From the NCBI GenBank assembly GCA_023249375.1, contig JAHFCT010000025.1:1-48873 (forward strand): DNA of 48,873 nt, read 5' to 3'. Below are positions 1 to 7,455 of the stretch, piece after piece; within the stretch, counting starts at the first letter, position 1; each line of letters opens with the position of its first letter. Below the pieces are notes generated by a model. That model made no database searches. It saw only the letters and a list, made by a program, of their open reading frames with translations, and was not told where the DNA came from. A program made the position numbers and the translations under genes. Origin of the DNA: Gemmatimonadota bacterium. Its GTDB lineage: Bacteria > Gemmatimonadota > Gemmatimonadetes > Gemmatimonadales > Gemmatimonadaceae.

Positions 1-164
1 CTCATGCCCGTGCGCAGGGCCGTGATTTCGCGCCGGTACTCGGCGCCGCGCCACGCCAGCGCGCCCGAGGCGGCGAGTGCGGCGAGGAACGTCCAGGTGA
101 GCGCGCGCATGATGCGCGGATGCTCACGCCACAGCGCCCTCCAGCCGGCCTCGACTGGAATCAC
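1..164 (-). CDS. Truncated hypothetical membrane protein (N-terminal part)
   Basis: Only the first 54 residues are inside the window; the gene runs off the left edge. The frame opens with GTG at 164-162, which overlaps the TGA (163-161) of the upstream SH3-repeat gene, a coupling seen throughout this window. An internal ATG at 110 is the alternative start. The visible protein has a Trp/Arg-rich cytoplasmic-looking start, one hydrophobic helix (about residues 21-37) and then a charged stretch that could begin a coiled coil. I do not recognise the family. It is probably co-transcribed with the SH3-repeat protein. Confidence 0.5.
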   Translation of the reverse strand, partial: MIPVEAGWRALWREHPRIMRALTWTFLAALAASGALAWRGAEYRREITALRTGM

Positions 165-1318
165 GGACGCGAGAGGGAGAGGATGTCGAGAATCGGAATG
201 CCGACCGGCTGGCTGCGTCCCGTGCGCACGCGCGCCGTGACGAGTACGCGAGTGAGCGCCTGCGTGGAGCGCGCCTCGTTGAGCAGCGACGGTGGAATGG
301 CGAGGTACAGCAGCTGATCCTCTGATGCTGGCCCTTTGGCGAGGAAATACGGCTCGTCCTTGGCCAGCTCGCGACGCAGCGGGTCGGCGTACTGAAGGGC
401 AAGCACCTGCACTTCCCAGCGCACGGTCTTGCCGCGCGTCCCTTCGGGATCGGCGCGAAGATCGGCCGCGGAAAGCGATGCGCCAAATGACGAATCGGCG
501 GGCACCACATCTCGCTCGGGCACCCAGACTTCAGTGCGAATGCGCACCCAGCCGCGCGAGCGCGCAAGAGGCTGCACAATGGTGCCAGCGCCGATTTGCC
601 CGACGACGACACCATTGGGTGCGTTACGAACGACTGCCGTGCGGGCGACGCGCATGGCGCCGTCGGGCATTCGCTCGACGACCGGCGGCTCGGCGACCGG
701 CGGCTCGAGGTCGGCTTTTGGCGGCTGCGCAGCGGGCGCGGCTTTCACGGGCGTGGGAGCGGGCTTCGTTGGTGCCGCAGCCTTGGCAACCGTCTTGGCC
801 GCGTTCGCCCCCGGCTTTGTGACCGGCGGTTTCTTCGCATCGGCCTTGGTGGCGGGTGTTTCCGTCTTGGCGACGATCTTCGGTGCCGGCGGCTCGGCCT
901 TGGCGTTGGCCGTCGCATCGCGCGGCAGCGTCTTGGCGTCCACCCATCCACCGCGCCGCACGTTGGCCCAGGACGCTTCCTTGCCCGTCGTGAACAGGCC
1001 CGTGCCGGGGCGCACTTCGCCGAGGATCAGTCCTTTCATCGAAGGCGCGGAGCGCAGCCGCATGGCGATGTTGCCGGTGAGCTGCGCCGGAAACGAATCC
1101 CTGGCCGCGCCAATTTTGGAGCCGTCGACCCAGCCGGCAAACGTGATGTAGGTCTCGCCGCCGCGTGACGCGCCGACGCTGACGACGGTGCCCGCCTTGA
1201 GCAGGGCGACGGTGCTGCCGCCGTTCGAGGAGCGTACGGCGGCGTCGGAGACGAGCGCCGTTTGTGCCGCGAGCGGCGCGGCAATGAGGAAGATCAGTAG
1301 GGAACGAATAGGTGTCAT
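161..1318 (-). CDS. Secreted protein with bacterial SH3-like repeats
   Basis: This is a 385-residue protein with a clear Sec signal peptide (hydrophobic core residues 6-16, Ala-rich cleavage region ending AAQ). Residues 20-70 and 75-130 look like two bacterial SH3 (SH3b) repeats, with 'VRSSNGGSTVALLKAGTVV' and a parallel 'MRLRSAPSMKGLILGEV' block. A Lys/Pro/Ala-rich linker (about 130-210) follows, then a third repeat around 220-268 with 'VVRNAPNGVVVGQIGAGTIV'. The last 110 residues do not match a family I know. SH3b repeats usually bind peptidoglycan or serve as periplasmic adaptors, so a cell-envelope role is inferred. The gene is divergent from gpmI; the 85-bp gap holds an 11-bp inverted repeat. 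Confidence 0.75.
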   Translation of the reverse strand: MTPIRSLLIFLIAAPLAAQTALVSDAAVRSSNGGSTVALLKAGTVVSVGASRGGETYITFAGWVDGSKIGAARDSFPAQLTGNIAMRLRSAPSMKGLILGEVRPGTGLFTTGKEASWANVRRGGWVDAKTLPRDATANAKAEPPAPKIVAKTETPATKADAKKPPVTKPGANAAKTVAKAAAPTKPAPTPVKAAPAAQPPKADLEPPVAEPPVVERMPDGAMRVARTAVVRNAPNGVVVGQIGAGTIVQPLARSRGWVRIRTEVWVPERDVVPADSSFGASLSAADLRADPEGTRGKTVRWEVQVLALQYADPLRRELAKDEPYFLAKGPASEDQLLYLAIPPSLLNEARSTQALTRVLVTARVRTGRSQPVGIPILDILSLSRP

Positions 1319-1327
1319 CGCTGGTAG

Positions 1328-1367
1328 GGGGGCGTGACCGGGACTAGTTTTCCAGAGTCACGCCCCC
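1328..1367. repeat. Perfect 11-bp inverted repeat in a divergent promoter gap
   Basis: The arms GGGGGCGTGAC (1328-1338) and GTCACGCCCCC (1357-1367) are exact inverse complements separated by 18 bp, 29 bp start to start. They lie in the gap between the divergent SH3-repeat gene and gpmI. This could be a regulator binding site covering both promoters, or an mRNA hairpin. No poly-T run follows, so a terminator is less likely. Confidence 0.5.
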
Positions 1368-1403
1368 TGCCGAACTTATCACCCGTATACGAACTCAGCC
1401 AAG

Positions 1404-2951
1404 ATGACGCCGCGCACCGACCGTCCGGTCGTACTCGTCGTGCTCGACGGATGGGGCTATCGTGAGAGCACCGAGGGGAACGCCATTCGTCTCGCCCAGA
1501 CGCCCACCTGGGATACGCTGTGGGCCAACGCGCCGCGCACGCTGCTCGACGCTTCGGGCCGTGCCGTAGGCCTGCCCACGGGCCAGATGGGCAACAGCGA
1601 AGTAGGGCACCTCAACCTCGGCGCGGGACGCGTCGTGATGCAGGATCTCGTGCGCATCACGGCGGCGGTGGAGGACGGCGCGTTCTTCACGAATCCCGCG
1701 TTCGTGGCCGCTTGCGCCAAGGTGAAGGCGAGCGGCGGTACGCTGCACTTGATGGGGCTCGTGGGCGACGGCGGCGTGCATGCGCATCAGGAGCACGCGC
1801 TGGCGTTGGTGGAACTCGCGGCACGCCAGGGCATATCGCGCGTCGCGCTGCACTGCCTGCTCGACGGGCGCGACACGCTGCCCAACAGCGCGCTGGAGTT
1901 CACGCGACAGCTCGCCGCGCGCTCGGCGGGGCGGGCGAAGATTGCGAGCATTGGCGGCCGCTACTACGGCATGGACCGCGATCAGCGCTGGCAGCGCATC
2001 GAGCCGTGGTACCGCGCGTCCGTGCAGGGCGTCGGCCCGTCAACCACGGATCCGCTGGCGTTCATCAAGGGCAACTACGACCGCGGCGTGACTGACGAGT
2101 TCATGGAGCCGGCGGTGGTGCTCGACGCTGACGGCACCGCGGTGGCGCCGATGCGCGACGGCGACGCGCTCATCATGTGGAACTTCCGCTCGGACCGCAT
2201 GCGGCAAATCATCCGCGCGATTGCGATCGACGGATTCAGCGGGTTTGAGACCGGCGCGCGTCCCAAGGTACACGTGGCGTGCATGACGCAGTACGACCAG
2301 ACCTTTGGCCTGCCCATTGCCTTCGCGCCGTTTTCGATGGAGAAGATCGTCGCCGAGGTGCTTGAGGAAAACGGACTCACCACGCTGCGGACGGCCGAGA
2401 CCGAGAAGTATCCGCACGTCACGTACTTTTTTGGCGGCGGCAACGAAACGCCGTACAAGGGCGAGGAGCGCATCCTCGTGCCCAGCCAGAAGGTGGCCAC
2501 ATACGACTTGATGCCGGAAATGAGCGCGGCGGGTATCACGGAAGTGCTGTGCTCGGCCATCGAGGAGAAGCGGCATCCGTTCACGCTGTGCAACTACGCG
2601 AACGGCGACATGGTGGGACACAGCGGCAACCTGGCGGCGACCATTCGCGCCTGTGAAGTGGTGGACGAACAGTTGGCGCGCGTCATCAAGAGCGCAGAGC
2701 TGGCGGGCGCACGGCTGCTGATCACGGCGGATCACGGCAACTGCGAAATGATGTTTGATCCAGCGACGGGCGGACCGCACACGGCGCACACGACTAATCC
2801 GGTGCCGTTGCTGCTCGTCGAGAACGGCACGCCGGTGGCGTTGCGCTCCGGCGGCGCGCTGTGCGATGTGGGACCGACGGTGCTGGCCATGCTTGGCGTG
2901 GAGCGGCCCGCGGAGATGACCGGCAAGGACCTTCGAATCCAGGGAGTTTGA
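1404..2951 (+). CDS. gpmI: 2,3-bisphosphoglycerate-independent phosphoglycerate mutase
   Basis: Interconverts 3- and 2-phosphoglycerate in glycolysis and gluconeogenesis through a phosphoserine intermediate with two metal ions. The 515-residue length is normal for the family. Visible signatures are the N-terminal metal site 'VVLDGWGYRE', the catalytic serine in 'QMGNSEVGHLNLGAGR' (Ser65), 'RVALHCLLDGRDTLPNSA', and the C-terminal alkaline-phosphatase-fold metal ligands 'YANGDMVGHSG', 'ITADHGNCEM' and 'HTAHTTNPVP'. ATG at 1404 is used because the conserved strand starts within ten residues. It is the first gene of a long co-directional run; its TGA abuts the GTG of the next gene. Confidence 0.97.
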   Translation: MTPRTDRPVVLVVLDGWGYRESTEGNAIRLAQTPTWDTLWANAPRTLLDASGRAVGLPTGQMGNSEVGHLNLGAGRVVMQDLVRITAAVEDGAFFTNPAFVAACAKVKASGGTLHLMGLVGDGGVHAHQEHALALVELAARQGISRVALHCLLDGRDTLPNSALEFTRQLAARSAGRAKIASIGGRYYGMDRDQRWQRIEPWYRASVQGVGPSTTDPLAFIKGNYDRGVTDEFMEPAVVLDADGTAVAPMRDGDALIMWNFRSDRMRQIIRAIAIDGFSGFETGARPKVHVACMTQYDQTFGLPIAFAPFSMEKIVAEVLEENGLTTLRTAETEKYPHVTYFFGGGNETPYKGEERILVPSQKVATYDLMPEMSAAGITEVLCSAIEEKRHPFTLCNYANGDMVGHSGNLAATIRACEVVDEQLARVIKSAELAGARLLITADHGNCEMMFDPATGGPHTAHTTNPVPLLLVENGTPVALRSGGALCDVGPTVLAMLGVERPAEMTGKDLRIQGV

Positions 2952-2952
2952 T

Positions 2953-3648
2953 GTGACGCGACTTCGCGCCGCGATGTTTGCACTGACGCTGGCGGCCGCC
3001 CCCGCGGCCGCACAGGTGGTGGGGTCGATGCCCGACGCCAGCCCGTTCCGCGACCTGCCGTGGAAGCAGTCGCTGACGGTGTTCGGCGGCGGCTTCGACA
3101 CGGGGCGCGATATGGCGGGCGTGGGACCGCAGCCGGGCTGGCTGACCGGCGTGCGCTATGATCTGCGGATCGGCGGCCCGGTGTCGCTCGTGGGACGTCT
3201 CTCCACCGGACCAACGTCGCGGCGGATTCTCGATCCCACCAAAGCTGCGGCCTCGCGGCACGTTGGCGACAACAAGAGCGAGCTGATGGTGGCCGACCTT
3301 GGACTCGCCATGAATCTCACCGGACAGAAGAGCTACCATCGGCTCGTTCCGGTGCTGTCGGGCGGCGTTGGCGTAGTCAGCGACTTTCGCGGCATTCCCG
3401 ACGACGGCGGCTATCGGTTTGGCACGCACTTCTCGTTTACGTGGGGCCTCGGCGTGCGGTATCAAACGTCGGGACGCTGGGAGCCGCGCGTGGATTTCAC
3501 GAACTACGTTTGGCAGCTGCAGTATCCGTCTACCTACACGGTGACGCCTCTCGACGGCAGCAGCGCGATTCTCCCGAACGGCAAGAAGAGCCCGTGGATG
3601 GGCAACCACCTATGGTCGGTGGGCTTGAGCTACCAGCTCTTCCGCTAG
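2953..3648 (+). CDS. Outer-membrane beta-barrel-like protein, unknown function
   Basis: This 231-residue protein starts at GTG 2953; the ATG at 2951 is immediately followed by a stop. A signal peptide (residues 1-21, ending AAAQ) leads into alternating hydrophobic/polar strands rich in Gly, Tyr and Trp. Examples are 'WLTGVRYDLRIGGPVSLVGRL' (partial), 'FTWGLGVRYQ' and the terminal 'WSVGLSYQLFR', whose last residue is aromatic-adjacent as in many barrels. The family is not recognised. The gene starts two bases after the gpmI stop and ends four bases before the pterin gene, so it is co-transcribed with both, with no obvious functional link. Confidence 0.7.
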   Translation: MTRLRAAMFALTLAAAPAAAQVVGSMPDASPFRDLPWKQSLTVFGGGFDTGRDMAGVGPQPGWLTGVRYDLRIGGPVSLVGRLSTGPTSRRILDPTKAAASRHVGDNKSELMVADLGLAMNLTGQKSYHRLVPVLSGGVGVVSDFRGIPDDGGYRFGTHFSFTWGLGVRYQTSGRWEPRVDFTNYVWQLQYPSTYTVTPLDGSSAILPNGKKSPWMGNHLWSVGLSYQLFR

Positions 3649-3652
3649 GTCT

Positions 3653-4075
3653 GTGGCGCGCATCTCGCTGACGCGCCGCGTGGTCTTCGCCGCCGCGCAC
3701 CGGTATCGGCGTCCGGAGTGGAGCGAGGAGCGCAACTTCGAGGTGTTCGGCAAGTGCTCGCGCGCGCCGTGGCACGGGCACACGTATACCTGCGACGTTT
3801 CGGTGGCCGGGCCGATCGATGCGATCACCGGTTTTGTCGTTGACCTGCGCAGACTCGATGAGATTCTCGCGCGCGAGGTGATGGAGCGCTTCGACCATCG
3901 CAACATCAACACGGACGTTCCCGAGTTCGCCGAGGGGCTGCTGGTGCCGAGCTGTGAGAACCTTGCCGCGTACATCGCGGCACGGGTGCAGACGGCGCTG
4001 GGTGATTCGGCGCGCGTGACGCGAGTCTGGCTGTCGGAAGATCCGACGCTGTGGGCGGAGTGGGTGGCGGACTGA
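3653..4075 (+). CDS. 6-pyruvoyltetrahydropterin synthase family protein (PTPS/QueD)
   Basis: A T-fold enzyme of 140 residues starting at GTG 3653. It belongs to the family that converts dihydroneopterin triphosphate either to 6-pyruvoyltetrahydropterin (PTPS, for biopterin) or to 6-carboxytetrahydropterin (QueD, for queuosine). Zinc-ligand histidines are in 'FAAAHRY' and 'HGHTY'. The catalytic cysteine lies five residues before HGH ('FGKCSRAPWHGHTY'), the spacing of eukaryotic-type PTPS; QueD has three. The downstream 'DHRNINTDVPEF', 'SCENLAAYI' and 'VWLSEDPT' blocks also resemble PTPS. No other queuosine genes are in the window, whereas a probable pterin-dependent monooxygenase is (20014-21324). 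I favour PTPS but cannot exclude QueD. Confidence 0.85.
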   Translation: MARISLTRRVVFAAAHRYRRPEWSEERNFEVFGKCSRAPWHGHTYTCDVSVAGPIDAITGFVVDLRRLDEILAREVMERFDHRNINTDVPEFAEGLLVPSCENLAAYIAARVQTALGDSARVTRVWLSEDPTLWAEWVAD

Positions 4076-4091
4076 CGCGGGAGCGCGCGAG

Positions 4092-4817
4092 ATGACGCGA
4101 CACGACGCGGTGGAAGAGGCGCCAGTCTGGCTCGAGGTGAACGGCGAGAGCGCCGTCACGTGGATGTGCACGCCCGACCAGCTCCCGGAACTGGTCGTCG
4201 GATGGCTGTACGGCGAAGGGTACATCGACTCGCGCGAGGATCTGCTGTCACTGCGCCCGTGCGCACAGGAACTCGGCTTCTGGGCCGAGGTGCCCCGTGT
4301 GCGATACGACACGGTCGAGGGAACCGAACGCCGCCGCGTGCTCGCGAGCGGCTGCGGCGCGGTGACCACCATTCTCGGCTCATTGTCGTCCGTGCCGCGC
4401 CGCACTACGCCGCCAGTAATTCCGGATCTGGCGCAAACGCGGCGGCTGTTCAAGGAGTTGTTTGCGAAAGGCTCGCGCTACAACGAGACGGGCGGCATAC
4501 ACGCGGCCGCGCTCACCGACGGTGCGACCCTGTTGACGCACGCTGAGGACATCGGCCGGCACAATGCGGTGGATAAGGTGCTTGGCGCGACGGTGATGGC
4601 TGGCGCGCGGCCGGACGATCTGATGCTGCTCGTCACCGGGCGGATCTCCGGTGAGTTGGCATTCAAAGCGGCGCGCGCGCGGTTGGCGGTGGTGGCCACG
4701 CCCAGCGTGCCCAGTTCGATTGCAGTGGAGATTGCGCAGGCGGCGGGGATGGCGCTGATCGGGCGGGCGGTGTCGGGCGAGCCGCAGGTGTGGTCTGATA
4801 CAGACGGTAGAGGGTAG
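4092..4817 (+). CDS. fdhD: FdhD-type formate dehydrogenase accessory sulfurtransferase
   Basis: FdhD transfers sulfur to the molybdenum cofactor so that formate dehydrogenase becomes active. The 241-residue protein shows the family blocks 'ELVVGWLYGEGYI', 'ASGCGAVTTI', 'RYNETGGIHAAAL', 'AEDIGRHNAVDKVLGA' and 'TGRISGELAFKAARA'. The flexible loop has a single cysteine ('SGCGAV'), whereas the E. coli protein has two (CxxC), so the chemistry may differ. mobA, mobB and moeA follow, which supports a Mo-enzyme role; no formate dehydrogenase is in the window. The last codons (TDGRG) are formed by a dispersed heptamer repeat, so the C-terminus may have been altered by it. Confidence 0.92.
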   Translation: MTRHDAVEEAPVWLEVNGESAVTWMCTPDQLPELVVGWLYGEGYIDSREDLLSLRPCAQELGFWAEVPRVRYDTVEGTERRRVLASGCGAVTTILGSLSSVPRRTTPPVIPDLAQTRRLFKELFAKGSRYNETGGIHAAALTDGATLLTHAEDIGRHNAVDKVLGATVMAGARPDDLMLLVTGRISGELAFKAARARLAVVATPSVPSSIAVEIAQAAGMALIGRAVSGEPQVWSDTDGRG

Positions 4818-4821
4818 GCGG
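4801..4821 (+). repeat. Heptamer repeat (GGYAGAN family) at the fdhD stop codon
   Basis: The segment reads GGTAGAG followed by GGTAGGC after an AC dinucleotide. The fdhD TAG stop lies inside the repeat. It matches the heptamer family seen at 11971, 18163, 19980, 21329, 40106 and 44611. Confidence 0.5.
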
Positions 4822-4824
4822 TCG

Positions 4825-5421
4825 ATGAACTGCGTGGGCGTGATTCTCGCCGGCGGCGAGGCAACGCGATTCGGCGGGCAGCCCAAGGGACTGCAGATTG
4901 TCGACGGTGTGCGCATCATCGATCGCGTGGCGAATGCGCTGCGCGAGGTGGCCGATGATCTGCTGCTCGTTGCCAACCACCCCGCTGCGAGCGAGTGGCT
5001 CCCGGGCGTGCGCACCGCGGCCGATGTGCGACGCGGCGAAGGAGCGCTTGGCGGATTGCACGCCGCGCTGTCGCATGCCAGAGGGAGCGCAACGCTCGTC
5101 GTGGCGTGGGACATGCCGTATGTGAACGCCGACCTGCTGCGCGCCCTTCGCGCACTGGGTGAGGCGGGCGCGGACGCGGCGGTGGCAGAAAGTTCATCAT
5201 CGGGGCGCGGCGTGGAACCACTGTGCGCGTGGTATGGCCCGGCCTGCCTGCACGCCATCGAAGCACGGCTCAACGCTGGAGACCGCCGCGTCGTCTCGTT
5301 CTTTGAGGACGTGCGCGTGTCGACGCTCGCGGCCGCCGAGGTGTCGCAGTGGGGCGACCCGTCGCGCATGTTCTTCAACGTGAACACGCCGCTCGATCTC
5401 CCGCCCGCGCCGCAGCCATGA
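4825..5421 (+). CDS. mobA: Molybdenum cofactor guanylyltransferase
   Basis: Adds GMP from GTP to molybdopterin, making the bis-MGD form used by DMSO-reductase-family enzymes such as formate dehydrogenase. At 198 residues it is typical. The nucleotide-binding loop 'ILAGGEATRFGGQPKGL' (residues 7-23) has the expected Gly-rich turn and Lys. The metal/GTP Asp is in 'VAWDMPYV', and 'GALGGLHAAL' and 'FFNVNTPLDL' are family blocks. Some CTP-using paralogs (MocA) look similar, but the neighbouring mobB supports MobA. ATG 4825 is seven bases after the fdhD stop; the TGA overlaps the mobB ATG. Confidence 0.9.
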   Translation: MNCVGVILAGGEATRFGGQPKGLQIVDGVRIIDRVANALREVADDLLLVANHPAASEWLPGVRTAADVRRGEGALGGLHAALSHARGSATLVVAWDMPYVNADLLRALRALGEAGADAAVAESSSSGRGVEPLCAWYGPACLHAIEARLNAGDRRVVSFFEDVRVSTLAAAEVSQWGDPSRMFFNVNTPLDLPPAPQP

Positions 5422-5948
5422 CGCCGCCGCTGCTGTCGGTGGTCGGCAAAAAACACGCGGGCAAGACGACGCTCACGGTGCAGCTCGCCGCCGCGCTCAA
5501 GCGCCGCGGCTGGCGCGTGATGACCATCAAGCATGGCTCGCACACGTTCAACCTCGATCCCGAGGGCACCGATACGTACCGGCACTACCACGAGGGCGAG
5601 GCGGAGCGCGTGGCCATGATCTCGCCCGACAAGTTCGCCCTCGTGATGCGCGGCAGTGCGCAGCTGACGCCCGAGGAGGTCGCCGAGCGCTATATGCATG
5701 ACGCGGACCTTGTGCTCTGCGAAGGCTTCAAGACGAGCGTACTGCCGAAGGTGGAGATCTTCCGCCGCGCCGCGCACTCGGCGCCACTGTTCGATGCGGC
5801 ACTCGACAACGCCAGCTCGTGGCAGGCGATGGTGTGCGATGGCGCGGCAAGCGATCTTCCCTTCCCTGTCTTTCGCCTCGACCACGACGGCTGGCTCGAC
5901 CAACTGGTGCTGTGGATCGAGGAGCACCATCTCCCTCGCCGGAGCTGA
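5418..5948 (+). CDS. mobB: Molybdopterin-guanine dinucleotide biosynthesis adaptor MobB
   Basis: A GTP-binding P-loop protein of 176 residues that assists MobA. It has a Walker A 'VGKKHAGKTTL' at residues 7-17, then 'RVMTIKHGSH', 'DTYRHYHEGEAE' and the Walker-B-like 'ADLVLCEGFK', all standard for MobB. ATG 5418 overlaps the mobA TGA (ATGA), which fixes the start; a longer in-frame opening at 5349 would overlap mobA by 73 bases and encodes nothing conserved. Translational coupling with mobA is likely. Confidence 0.93.
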   Translation: MTPPLLSVVGKKHAGKTTLTVQLAAALKRRGWRVMTIKHGSHTFNLDPEGTDTYRHYHEGEAERVAMISPDKFALVMRGSAQLTPEEVAERYMHDADLVLCEGFKTSVLPKVEIFRRAAHSAPLFDAALDNASSWQAMVCDGAASDLPFPVFRLDHDGWLDQLVLWIEEHHLPRRS

Positions 5949-5951
5949 TCG

Positions 5952-7448
5952 ATGCGCCGTGCTGTCCTGATTGGCTGCGTTCTTGCCGCCGCGTGCGCCA
6001 CGTCGATGACCCGTCCGTCTCGCCCATCCGCGGCGGGCAGCACGACGTCATTCTCACGCGCGCTCGATTCGATGGTGTCGCAGCCGGCGTTTCGGAACGC
6101 GCATTGGGGCATCCTCGTCGTCGATCCGCAGCGCGGCGACACGCTCTACTCGCACAACGCCGGCAAGCTCTTCATGCCGGCGTCAAACCAGAAGCTTCTC
6201 ACCGGCGCGACGGCGCTGGCCCAGCTCGGCGCTGACTTCCGTTTTCGCACGGACTTCGCGTCCAGCGGCCCGCTCGTGAACGGCTCGCTGCGCGGCGACC
6301 TGGTGGTGATCGGACGCGGCGATCCAACCGTGAGCGACGCGGCTTTTGGTGATGCGATGAAGCCGCTGCGCGCCGCCGCCGATTCGCTGTGGTCGCGCGG
6401 TGTGCGCGAGATTGCCGGCGCACTGGTGAAAGGCGGCGACGCGTTTCCTGATTCCACGCTCGGCTTCGGCTGGGCGTGGGACGACCTCGACTACGATTAC
6501 TCCGCGGGCGTCGACGAGCTGTTCTTCAACGAAGGCTTCGCGCGCGTCACGGTGCACGCCGCGCGGACCGTGGGAGGCGCGCCAAGCATCACCACCGCCC
6601 CTGCGCGCACCGTACCGCTTATCGGACGCGTGGCCGTTGTCACGGGCGGCATGATGGAACCCGAGGCGCGGCAGCCGAATCACATCGAGTGGGAAACGGA
6701 CATGCGCGGCGCGCGTCCCGCGCTCAACGTGCACGGTTTCGTGAAGATGCGCGACAGCGCGTCGATTTCGGTTTCGATTCGTAATCCGGCGCAGGCGTAT
6801 CTCGAGGCGTTCGCCGAGGCGCTGCAGGACCGCGGCATCGTGGTGCGCGGCAATGTGATCAGCGCGCCCGCCGCGGATGCCGCGGGGCTCACGCGCCTGT
6901 TCACGTTGTGGTCGCCGCCGCTACGGACGATCCTGCCGCTCTTCGAGAAACCGTCGCAGAACCAGATCGGCGAGATTCTCTATCGCACGCTCGGTCTCGA
7001 GAAGACGGGCGTCGGCACGCCCGACAGCGGACGCAAGGTCGTGGAACGTCAGCTCGCGGCCTGGGGCGCGGACACCGCGGAACACGCCGTGCGCGATGGC
7101 AGCGGGCTGTCGCGGCACGACTACATAGCGCCGGCGACGATCGTGAAGGTGCTCGACGCGATGCGCAAACATCCCGATTTCCGCGCGTTCTATGACGCGC
7201 TGCCGATCGGCGGCGTCGATGGCACCATCAGCGGCCGCATGAAAGGAACGCCCGCCGAGCGCAACGTGCACGCCAAGACCGGCACGGTGGACAAGTCGCG
7301 CTCGCTCTCGGGCTACGTGACCACAGCGGACGGACGGCTGCTCGTGTTCAGTTTCCTCTGCAACAACTTCACGGTGTCCAACCGTGCGGTCGAGGACGTG
7401 CAGGACGCCATCGTCGCGCGGCTCGCGTCGCCCGGCGGGCTGCGGTAG
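5952..7448 (+). CDS. dacB: D-alanyl-D-alanine carboxypeptidase/endopeptidase (PBP4 family), lipoprotein
   Basis: A penicillin-binding protein of peptidase family S13 that trims or cleaves peptidoglycan cross-links in the periplasm. The 498-residue protein has a lipobox (LAAAC, Cys15), so it is probably a lipoprotein. The three serine-acyltransferase motifs are present: SxxK as 'SNQK' (Ser78, Lys81), the SxN-equivalent in 'RDGSGLSRHD', and KTG in 'HAKTGTVDKSRSLSGY'. The insert with 'WDDLDYDYSAGVDELFFNEG' is typical of this family. It sits three bases after mobB and seven before moeA, inside the cofactor run; this looks like shared transcription rather than shared function. Confidence 0.92.
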   Translation: MRRAVLIGCVLAAACATSMTRPSRPSAAGSTTSFSRALDSMVSQPAFRNAHWGILVVDPQRGDTLYSHNAGKLFMPASNQKLLTGATALAQLGADFRFRTDFASSGPLVNGSLRGDLVVIGRGDPTVSDAAFGDAMKPLRAAADSLWSRGVREIAGALVKGGDAFPDSTLGFGWAWDDLDYDYSAGVDELFFNEGFARVTVHAARTVGGAPSITTAPARTVPLIGRVAVVTGGMMEPEARQPNHIEWETDMRGARPALNVHGFVKMRDSASISVSIRNPAQAYLEAFAEALQDRGIVVRGNVISAPAADAAGLTRLFTLWSPPLRTILPLFEKPSQNQIGEILYRTLGLEKTGVGTPDSGRKVVERQLAAWGADTAEHAVRDGSGLSRHDYIAPATIVKVLDAMRKHPDFRAFYDALPIGGVDGTISGRMKGTPAERNVHAKTGTVDKSRSLSGYVTTADGRLLVFSFLCNNFTVSNRAVEDVQDAIVARLASPGGLR

Positions 7449-7455
7449 CGCGCCG

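Noticed and set aside
4380-5930. 516-residue minus-strand open frame across fdhD, mobA and mobB
   Set aside because: It is antisense to three well-supported cofactor genes and has no motif of its own.
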